33,788 nt of DNA from Branchiostoma floridae (lineage: Eukaryota > Chordata > Leptocardii > Amphioxiformes > Branchiostomatidae): contig NW_023365716.1 of assembly GCF_000003815.2 (NCBI RefSeq), forward strand, positions 618,388 through 652,175, in the 5' to 3' direction. The notes below the pieces were generated by a model. That model did no database searches and was not told where the DNA came from. It saw only the letters and a program-made list of their open reading frames with translations. The position numbers were made by a program, and so were the translations under genes. Positions 1-8,200 of this stretch are shown piece by piece. Position 1 is the first letter of the stretch; each line of letters starts with the position of its first letter.

Positions 1-358
1 TATATCAGGCAGTGGGACGGACTCAAGTTGTCAGGGGAGAGATCCTCGGATGGACTCAAGTTGTCAGGGGAGAGATTAGCGGGATGCGAGGGGCTGGATT
101 AAAACTGTCATCGCAAGCTGTGGCGCGTTGGGGCGACCTTCTTCTGCTCGGCCTTCGGAGGGTTTTCCCCTAGCCTGCTCTGGCTGGGGTGGTGGCAACT
201 GTAAGGCCGGCCGCTAGGAGCGCGATTTTAGTCAGGTTTTACCCATACCTCCATGGATTGGAACAGCGCACAGGCAGAGGAAACTATCATCGGTAAGCTG
301 TGGCGCGTTTGGGCGACCTTCTTTTGTTCGGCCTTCGGAGGGTTTTGCTATACGCTAC
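1..358. repeat. Low-copy repeats at the left edge
   Basis: No gene is recognised here. A phrase containing GACTCAAGTTGTCAGGGG occurs twice within the first 75 bases. A unit of about 60 bp containing CTGTGGCGCGTT, followed by a GCCTTCGGAGGGTTTT-like end, occurs at about 107-166 and 281-347, and again in diverged form at about 1361-1432. The third copy is separated from the others by the transposons at 360-988, so the three may be remnants of one tandem array or a dispersed repeat of unknown class. Confidence 0.5.
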
Positions 359-359
359 A

Positions 360-515
360 ACCTCTACCAGGCTCCTCATGTCGCTGGAAATAGTACATAT
401 TAGCCAAATAGAAAGATGACATGCACACCAAAGGCCGGGCCGGTCCAAAACTGCAGTCTGTGCCCTAGTGTGTCTATTCCGCTATTTCCAGCGGCATGTG
501 GAGCCTGATAGAGGT
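360..515. mobile_element. Foldback/MITE with CCTCTACCAGGCTCC ends
   Basis: The two ends are inverted copies of each other: CCTCTACCAGGCTCC plus about 20 further bases on the left, and the matching GGAGCCTGATAGAGG on the right, with CTATTTCCAGCG forming the inner arm. The element is about 156 bp with no coding capacity. Related termini occur at 3079-3240 and 13337-13822, so this is a small family in the window. The superfamily is not assigned because no clear target-site duplication is visible. Confidence 0.65.
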
Positions 516-569
516 ACACTATACAATAGCGTTGTGGTGTCGGGCTAGCACATTGGTTAGGGTGTTGGG

Positions 570-988
570 TAGGGCTGGGTACCGGTACAGAATATTCAGG
601 TCCAGGTCCGGTTCAGGTCCAGGTCCGGACCTGAACCTGGACCTAATGCAGTATGACTCATACCGGTGGTCCATTTCACTACAAAGAAATCTGTTTGGTG
701 GAGTATTAGACCTACACTGGCGTTTTAAAATCCTACAACGCTAACTGCACCTTTACGATTGGCTGTAAAACTTGGTAGAAATTACTATAAACTCTACTCT
801 ACTTCACTCTTGTTATTTTCTACCACCTGCAAGCGCTAAAACGTGTGAATGCCTGATGAAATAATCTGTCAATTTTCTAATCGGTCCAACATCCGGTCCA
901 CCTAATTTTTTCAGGTCAGGTTTTTCTGGACCGGTCCAATAAGAAAAACCGGTTTTGTACCGGTACGCTGTACCGATACCCAGCCCTA
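570..988. mobile_element. Non-autonomous hAT-type element, 8-bp TSD
   Basis: The terminal inverted repeats are TAGGGCTGGGTACCGGTAC on the left and its near-complement ending CCCAGCCCTA on the right. They are flanked by a perfect 8-bp direct repeat GTGTTGGG (562-569 and 989-996). An 8-bp duplication and this type of terminus fit the hAT superfamily. An internal palindrome of AGGTCCAGGTCCGG blocks lies at 600-645. There is no transposase. The flanking sequence rejoined across the element has a tRNA B-box-like GAGTTCGAATC (about 1017-1027), so it probably landed in an older tRNA-derived SINE. Confidence 0.8.
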
Positions 989-996
989 GTGTTGGG

Positions 997-1589
997 CCCA
1001 AATAAGAAGGTCCTGAGTTCGAATCTACTCATATATGCCACAAATGATGTGCTTTTGTGCTATCTTCTGTTCGGATTTTGGTAAAAGACGGTGGAATGAA
1101 AGGGTTGGGCTCCATTTCCCAATACCGTGCCCTAGACACAGTGGATAACAACCCATTGTGTAGACGGCGTAAAAAAAATACTTCTTTAGCTACACTAAAA
1201 CTATTCTGGTATGTCAATGAAAAACGAGCCTGCCAACACCGACATAACTTGACGCTCATTTAAGGAAATCTGGCCTAACAATTAATATGCAATGTGTAAA
1301 CATAACAACGTGCTTACGTAGAAAAAAGTGGCCAACTTCGCTTCAGGAATCAAGGGTAAAGTTGTCATCGCTAGGCTGTGCATGGCGCGTTTGTGCCACC
1401 TTCTGGGTGGCCTTTTGAGAGTTTTACTTACAAAATCGTCCTTCATATGTGAGAAGAACGAAATGAAAAGTCGAGGTCACACAGCGACACAGTATCAATC
1501 AGTGCTGCTGATGAAAGGATCCGGCGCATACGCCTGGCTTATGTAGCATCTTGTAGCGATCTTTTCTACTACTGCATTTTCTGATGGAG
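997..1589. other. Non-coding stretch, possible SINE remnant at its start
   Basis: The first about 60 bases carry the B-box-like GAGTTCGAATC and may be the right half of a SINE split by the hAT element. A diverged copy of the left-edge repeat lies at about 1361-1432. I see no supported exon. Short open frames here have no recognisable product. Confidence 0.35.
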
Positions 1590-2319
1590 TGTTTGTTTAT
1601 TTATTTGTTTGTTTATTCAGTGTCCCCTGGTCAGCAGTGGCGTGAGAGGTGGGGCCGTGCCCTGATAGAGTGTTTGTTTATCTACTTACGTTTATTTATT
1701 TATTTATTTGTTTGTTTAGTGTTCCCCGGACAACAGTGCCGTAAGAGTTGGGGCCGCGCCCTGATGGAGTGTTTGTTTATTTATGTTTACTTGTTTATTT
1801 AGTATCACCCGGACGACAGTGCCGTAAGAGTTGGGGGCGTGACCTAGTGGAGTGTTTGTTTATTTATATTTACTTGTTTATTTAGTATCACCCGGACAAC
1901 AGTGCCGTGAGAGGTGGGGGCGCGCCCTGATGGAGTGTTTGTTTATTTATGTTTACTTGTTTATTTAGTATCACCCGGACAACAGTGCCGTGAGAGGTGG
2001 GGGCGCGCCCTGATGGAGTGTTTATTTATTTATGTTTACTTGTTTATTTAGTATCACCCGGACAACAGTGCCGTGATTGGTGGGGCCGCACCCTGATGGA
2101 TTGTTTGTTTGTTTGTTTATTTATTTAGTATCACCCGGACAACAGTGCCGTGAGAGGTGGGGGCGTGCCCTGATGGACTGTTTGTTTATTTATGTTTACC
2201 TGTTTATTTAGTATCACCCGGACAACAGTGCCATGAGAGGTGGGGGCGTGCCCTGGCGGAATTTGTTTATTTATGTTTATTTGTTTATGTTTCTCTATTT
2301 AGTATCACCCGGACAACAG
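1590..2319 (+). repeat. 83-bp minisatellite made of a 3' splice site plus exon start
   Basis: There are nine copies of a unit consisting of T-rich GTTTATTTA runs, TATCACCCGGACAACAG, and then the exon-like TGCCGTGAGAGGTGGGG and CCCTGATGGAGTGTTT. The acceptor-like AG ends at 1637, 1736, 1819, 1902, 1985, 2068, 2145, 2228 and 2319, so most spacings are 83 bp (others 99, 77, 91). The last copy runs directly into the real exon at 2320. Each unit therefore carries a polypyrimidine tract, an AG and about 40 bases of the exon. Confidence 0.85.
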
Positions 2320-2432
2320 TGCCGTGAGAGGTGGGGCCGCGCCCTGATGGAGTGTTTCCATGACTACCGCCGCGCCATGAACGACCTTGGCGAGCTGCTG
2401 CTGTCCGCTGCAGGACAGACGCTCTTCTGCGG
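2320..2432 (+). CDS. Penultimate coding exon of an unrecognised gene
   Basis: The exon is preceded by an acceptor (ACAACAG) and followed by a consensus donor (GG|GTAAGA). It reads 37 codons plus two bases in the frame fixed by the next exon, starting CRERWGRALMECFHDYRRAM and ending GQTLFCG. The peptide looks helical with charged and leucine-rich segments. GC-rich codon use contrasts with the AT-rich flanks, supporting real coding. Upstream exons are not visible and probably lie left of the window. I do not recognise the family. Its acceptor is the last of nine tandem copies, which makes the exact 5' edge the main uncertainty. Confidence 0.7.
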
Positions 2433-2921
2433 GTAAGATTCTACTGTTTCTATCTAATTATTTTAGCGGAAAATAAAGTGGTTCATGGTTCCGACTGCGC
2501 ATGAGCAGGGTAATGCATTATGGGTAAAATGTAAAAGGTGAAGTTAGCCCCCTAATTTTGCACAGTTCTTATCTAGACCATGCTTTTATGTCTCAGGGGC
2601 CGTGACCTCTTTTGTTCTACCCACAATTAATTTTGTTTCCCATTTGCAATTGGAACCAGGATGATGAACCCCTTATGACTTAGACAGGGAAAAAAAGACT
2701 TATGTTTTGGGGTATTGAAACAATTCCGAAGAGCAAAAAATACAGTTGAAACGCATAATTGTGGTGACAAGACTTTGGAAACTGAAGTCTAGAAAAAAAA
2801 AGACTTTCACTAGTATTCAGAGCTGGGGTTTGGACCTTTACGAATGCAAGGCAAATGATCTATGCCCTACGCCAACCCTAGGAACAAAGTGATAAAACCT
2901 TCCCCGTCATTACTCCTCCAG

Positions 2922-3087
2922 CGTCCAGATGGAGCTGTACCAGTGTTACCAGACCGTACTGGGCCAGCCGTTCTGTGCCAATCACCCTGTTGTTGTGATC
3001 CTACATTTTGTTCTTCACATTGCTCAAACTTGCAGGAACACAACAGAAGCCTTAACACATAATGTAGAGATGCTCAGGCTAGTCTAG
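2922..3087 (+). CDS. Duplicated terminal exon, possible alternative last exon
   Basis: After an acceptor (CTCCTCCAG) the first 57 bases match the start of the exon at 3283 with only three differences. The two copies then diverge. In the phase set by the exon at 2320, this copy stays open for 54 codons to a TAG at 3085-3087, giving an alternative C-terminus (VQMELYQCYQTVLGQPFCAN and then unrelated sequence). It could be a decaying copy or a real alternative terminal exon. The stop falls inside the terminal repeat of the element at 3079, so this end is recent. Confidence 0.4.
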
Positions 3088-3240
3088 CCTCTACCAGGCT
3101 CCACAATAAGACAGAATTAGATGGCAGAGGAGTACAGTTTACCGGTCAACACTCCTAGGCCAATTAACTCCTACTAGCCTTTTGTTCCTAACTTGGCCAA
3201 AGTCCCCAATTCGGCCAGGCGGGAGTCTGGTAGAGGCTTG
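3079..3240. mobile_element. MITE, same family as 360-515
   Basis: The left end is TCTAGCCTCTACCAGGCTCC and the right end carries GGAGTCTGGTAGAGGCTT, which are inverted relatives. The element is about 160 bp and non-coding. It lies between the two copies of the terminal exon of the plus-strand gene, so insertion and exon duplication may be historically linked. Confidence 0.6.
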
Positions 3241-3282
3241 GTGGATTCACTCTGTGTCTAAACTGCATTTTCCCCTCTCCAG

Positions 3283-3424
3283 TGTCCAGATGGAGCTGTA
3301 CCAGTGTTACCAGACCGTTCTGGACCAGCCGTTCTGTGCGCAGGACAACGAGATTGACTCGCGCCGGACAAAAATACAGACGGACATGCGCGTCATCCGC
3401 CAGAAGTGCAACGACTTCCGGTAG
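3283..3424 (+). CDS. Terminal coding exon of an unrecognised gene
   Basis: The acceptor is CCCCTCTCCAG, and the first base completes the split glycine codon from the exon at 2320. It encodes VQMELYQCYQTVLDQPFCAQ followed by a charged, probably coiled-coil tail ending RQKCNDFR and a TAG stop. Together the two exons give 84 C-terminal residues. No domain is identified and I do not name the protein. The gene converges on PRIMPOL, whose stop codon is about 880 bp downstream on the opposite strand. Confidence 0.75.
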
Positions 3425-3655
3425 AACGGGGAGAATATAGAGAAGACTTTAAGACGTTGTCAACAAGATATTCTATAAGACAGAAGACTAGTATAAGCTG
3501 GATCACAGTATAAGCTGTGTATGCGCAGTGTGATGCATTATGGGTAATAGGTCAAAGTTGACGGCCCCCAAGACATGATTAACAAAATACGTTTGAACAT
3601 GCATTTATAGAATGATCCAATAGCCCTGTCCAGCTCTGTAAAAACAAACGTGCAA

Positions 3656-3661
3656 AATAAA
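3656..3661 (+). terminator. Poly(A) signal candidate of the plus-strand gene
   Basis: There is an AATAAA about 230 bases past the TAG stop, followed by A-rich sequence. A second AATAAA lies near 4132. This one is preferred for distance, without transcript support. Confidence 0.5.
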
Positions 3662-4305
3662 TGAAAAAAAAATGAAAATATTTAAAGCACATGCGACCAC
3701 TCTCTCATTGGTCAAACTGCTAACTGCCATGCTATCATTGGCTGAACTGCATACTGAATTGCAATGGTCAGTCAGTCTATTGAGTATAACATATATGTGG
3801 ACTGTTTAAAGTGTTAGGAGCATTCACCTTTGACCTCGGGCATGAGCAGCTCAAATCGTGAACAAGCTTTTTATAATGATGTAAAGTTGTGGTTGTCAGG
3901 AAAAGGGACCAATGATTTTTCTTGATATTTTTAACCTTTATGTCATTTCGTTACTGATCAATTAACATAATTGTTTTACCTGCTTTCTATTAATAATATA
4001 ACATGGTTTGAGTATATCACAGCACAATCATAAGAACTGAATGTGTGAAGTAAATTAAAATAATGTGTGAAAACTGGAGCAAACTGGGAAAATAATGACT
4101 TGGTATGATGAACAACACAATGAAAAAATGGAAATAAACGTAATTCAAACCTTGGTGTTGTATTGTGAAGCATCATTTTCAGAATCTGTACAGTATTCAA
4201 TTTGCATTAAAGAAATAAATAATCTAAGTATGAAAGATATCACTACTAAAATCTTTACAAGATAAAACATTCTAAAAAAACAATTGTTAACAAAAGATAA
4301 AATCT
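3662..4305. other. Convergent intergenic spacer
   Basis: AT-rich sequence between the 3' ends of two convergent genes. I see no exon, RNA or transposon with clear ends. A phrase TGCATTATGGGTAA just upstream (about 3532-3545) also occurs at about 2513-2526 in the intron after the penultimate exon, so a roughly 100-bp segment is shared by the two places. Confidence 0.5.
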
Positions 4306-5262
4306 CTATAGCGCTTTGTGGTCAAAACTTACACTCCCATCTAGGCAAGGCTGGGCTGCTACAACTAGCAGGTCCTCATCAGAAATCTCACAACTGTCAA
4401 CAGTTGTTTGTGTTTTCCTTGAGTTATCGTCATGGCAACACTGCACAGAACCTTTGCGGCTGTCAACACTTGTGGTTTGCCCTGAATGGTTGCCATGGTA
4501 ACCCTGTGTCGCAGTCAGAAGGTCTTCATCAGAAACTTCACACTTGTCAACTGTTGCTTGTAATTTACTGGAATTGTTGTCATGGTAATGTCGCTGTGCC
4601 CCAACAACTGTTTTTGTCTTTGTGTTATTGTTGCCATGGCAACAATTTGCAGCTGCAAGCAAGTCACTGTCAGAAACCTCACACTCACAGGTGTCAACTG
4701 TTATTTCTCTTTTTCGTGAATCGTTAACATGACAATTCCTCTGTGCCCCGATGTCAACAGTTATTAGTGTTTTCCTGGAATCGTTGCCATGGCAACTATT
4801 AGCAGCCAGAAGTAAGTCTCTGTCGGAAACCTCCCAGTCGTCAACTGTTCTTGTAACACCCTGAGACTTGCCTTGACGTTTGGCTGCTGTTGCGAGAACT
4901 GGAGACTTGCTTTCACGTTTGGCTGCTGTCTTAGGACGCCAAGACTTTCCATCACGTTTGGCTGTTGTCGTCATTGCCAAGTCGATGGCAGCCAGCAAGT
5001 CTTGGTCGGAGGGCTCACACTGCTCAGCATCCCAAGATGTCTTGACTGCCCCGCAAGACCGGTCCTGAGACACCTCAAAGGGTTCTTGCCTGTCTGCATC
5101 CCAAGACGCTACATCTGGCTCTGTCTTGACTTCCTGAGACACTTCGGGGGGTTCTTGCCTGTCCGTGTCCCAAGACGTTACATCTGAGTCTGTCTCTGCT
5201 TCCTGAGATGAAAGCGCCGACAGCAAGTCTTCGTCCTCCACTCCAGAGTCCCAGAGCTGGTC
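4306..5262 (-). CDS. PRIMPOL: PRIMPOL exon 14: repeat-rich C-terminal tail
   Basis: This encodes residues 481-798 and the stop. It begins DQLWDSGVEDEDLLSAL, which aligns with the start of the human RPA-binding region (VWDNGIDDAYFLEA). It then diverges into repeats: SWDxDRQEPxEVSQ units (about 509-546), TAAKRxxKS units (about 580-613), and four units of 47-51 aa containing [E]VSDxDLL, CHGN, DSRK and TVD (from about 624, 675, 722 and 772). Six [S/E]DxDLL motifs lie at residues 489, 565, 626, 677, 724 and 774. In human the tail binds RPA70; the same role for each motif here is inference. The acceptor is CCCAAACATCAG|GACC. Confidence 0.9.
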   Translation of the reverse strand, partial: DQLWDSGVEDEDLLSALSSQEAETDSDVTSWDTDRQEPPEVSQEVKTEPDVASWDADRQEPFEVSQDRSCGAVKTSWDAEQCEPSDQDLLAAIDLAMTTTAKRDGKSWRPKTAAKRESKSPVLATAAKRQGKSQGVTRTVDDWEVSDRDLLLAANSCHGNDSRKTLITVDIGAQRNCHVNDSRKREITVDTCECEVSDSDLLAAANCCHGNNNTKTKTVVGAQRHYHDNNSSKLQATVDKCEVSDEDLLTATQGYHGNHSGQTTSVDSRKGSVQCCHDDNSRKTQTTVDSCEISDEDLLVVAAQPCLDGSVSFDHKAL

Positions 5263-8200
5263 CTGATGTTTGGGAGTCAGGAATTGTTCATTAATAATTA
5301 TAATAATGACTGATATAGGAGACTTCTTGTACACAACCAGGTTAAACTTACTTGCTTATGTTTCGGTGTCTATCAGACACCTTTCTCGGAGCTGCTGACT
5401 CAAATTCTGCTTCTCACTGCTATATGTAGCCAATGTAGCCGAGGAAGGTGTCTGATAGACACGGAAACGTAAGCACCTTTAATCTGGTTGTGTACAAGAA
5501 TTCTCCTATATCCTATATTCTACCAACCTGATGAAATTATTTTCGAAAATAATAATGACTGTTCTTAGTTGTAGATGGACAGAAAGATACACTGTCATTG
5601 ATGACCAAATCAGTGTACGTCTTTGTACAATTCCTCCCATTGTCTTCTGTTTGCTGCTGTTTCCTTTAGGTATCTTATCCTTAACATGAGTCTCAAGTCT
5701 CTGGTTGAGATGTAGCTTACAGTCATCTATCAGACTGCTGAGGAGGCCTTCACGAATTGTTCATTAGTCAGGGGTGAGAACTGGAAATACAGGAGAATCT
5801 GACAGGAACTATCACGGTACCTCTTTCTTTGAAATGCAAAACGACTATTCTCTTAACATCTTGTGTAGTTTGGTGTCTTTCATATCATACTGTCTGGTCG
5901 CCAAAAGCTGCCTGGCCAGTCCCTGATATGGAAATGTGACGTAGGCCTAAGAAACCAACTCACCTCTTCCAGAATAAAGGCAGGCAGCACCTCTGCTGGA
6001 AGGGGCCTCTCTGGGGAGGTTTGGATTAAACAAGAAACAAAGTTAATTTTTACTTGTACAATGTAGAAAGGACAGCTAATGAGCAATTCCCATGGCTAAA
6101 ACAACACGTACTTATGCCTGCAAAACCTCAAACTAGCACTGTTTATAACTAAATTGGCACGATCTTACAGAAAACTTGCAATTGGTGAAAACATTTGTGC
6201 CCTTGCTGATATTCTAAAGATAAAAGCGAATCCCTGCAAGAGAACTCTGCAACAGACCTGAGTCAGCTTATAGACTTATAGACATGTCCAAAGGAGGCTA
6301 TATATATAAAGCAAAGGTTATAAAATGATGAAATACATGTGTGCATAATTTGGAATACACCAACACACACACATACAAAACCAAACATGCACACATAGAA
6401 AAGCCAAAAGCAATCCCTTTTTCATAGATGAGTTGATAAGTAACAAGGATATAAAGGTGTTTTACCTGGAGACTTGTAGTTCTGAGCCCGGCAGACAGGG
6501 TCGTGACATTTCTGGTACAACACCTGCCGTTTTAGGTCTGCTACAAACCTACAATGGAAAGACATCAGTGAATGGTTAAGTCACATTGGTACATCACTGA
6601 ATAACATCTAGTTCTGTCCTCAGCCCTCTTCTGCAGGGCAACACTAACTAATGCCAAATAGCACTTACTCAAGAAACTGAATACCACGAGAAACGGTCAG
6701 ATGCAGAATCCATTACCTTTTGACAGTGACACTAACAAAAATCATATCCAGTTGCTTAAGTGCTATTTGGCATAGTACATATTTTATTACCAGAATATCC
6801 AACCTTTATCAAAGTGTGGTCAGGTGACAATATACGGTTTACTATATGTCATGCAAAAAAAAAAATGTTAACACCACCTACATGACAATTACCGGTGCAA
6901 TGGCCTAGTGGGTAGAGTGTTTGCCTTGCATTCGGTAGGTCGTGAGTTCGATCCCTAGCCAAGTCATACCAAAGACTTTAAAAATGGTACATGCTGCTTT
7001 CTCTCCTTAGCACTCAGCATTCGGGAAAGAGTATGGAAGTTGAACACACACACCACTACCAGTGGACTAGTCCCCTGCTGTAGTGATTGCGTTGTGTGGC
7101 CCAAGGCTAAGAAACAGAGATGGGCACCACCCTATGCACCATCAGGTGTGGGAAGGGTTTAACTTTTAACCTACATGACATGGTTGCTCCTGTGTGCCCG
7201 CCCGATGTTCTCACACCAGCGGTTGTGCGCGATGTCATACATCAGGACCTCCCCCTGGGAGAAGTACGTCCACTGGCGGATCCCCCCATACACGCCCCCA
7301 CTGCTCGCCTGCAGTATCACGTAGGCATCCACCTCAGGGTAGGGGGAGCTGCTGCAACCCGAAAGCTGATCTGTAGCTGTGTAAATGTGTAAGTAAGGTT
7401 TATTGAGAAGTGCATCCACAGCCGGATCCCCCCATGCACACCCTCCCTGCTCGCCTGCAGTACCACGTAGGCATCCACCTCAGGGTAGGGGGAGCTGCTG
7501 CAACCCGACAGCTGGTCTGTGGCTGTGTAAATGTGGAAGAAAGGTTTATTGAGAAGTATGTCCACTGCTGGATGACCCCATACACACCCTCCCTGCTCGC
7601 GTGCAGTACCATGTAGGCATCCACCTCAGGGTATGGGGAGCTGCTGCAACCCGACAGTTGATCTGTAGCTGTGTAGGAAAGCAAAACACTCTAGTTCTGG
7701 ACATACATACAAGATGTGGCAAAGTTTTTCTAGTACACATGTAGTAGATCTAAGCTCTCGGGCTGAGAGTAAGTGGTGTAGACCAGAGCAAACAAAAGCA
7801 GGGCATAAAATTCATTTTTTGTAAAAAGCTGCAGTAATTTTTGTGAATAGCTACAGTGAAGCCTGTGAATAGCTGCAGTTACATTGTAACTAGCTGCAGT
7901 GAGATTTGGTCCCATGAGGTTGGATGTGTGAATCGACTGGTTTCAATAGTGGTACAGAATCCTGAACTTCTAGTTTGAACAGGTTTCATAGTGATAAAAA
8001 ATCCTAATGGTCGTTATGGGAATTGTTTTCTTGAGTTAGAACTGAACGGCCACAAACTCTGGGGAAGGAGACCTGATCAGTCCTGGCCAGACAGCGAGAA
8101 ATTGTGTTACATATTGAACAGAAATAGACTGTACCTTCCCTAGTTGTGCTGTCCCGCCCTGTACTGTTGTCTCCAGTCTCACGGCTGGTGCTGACTCTAC

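Noticed and set aside
1584-1802. Frames coding repeated CLFIYLF-type peptides in the 83-bp minisatellite
   Set aside because: Produced by GTTTATTTA repeats; only the last unit, leading into 2320, has exon-like composition and a donor.
4284-4727. Plus-strand 147-aa frame opposite PRIMPOL exon 14
   Set aside because: It is the antisense shadow of the repetitive coding tail; the CHGN repeats appear in several frames simply because the DNA repeats.
6893-6965. Functional tRNA gene
   Set aside because: A and B boxes are present, but no cloverleaf with a proper acceptor stem can be drawn, and the sequence continues into a shared repeat body found again at 11730-12043.
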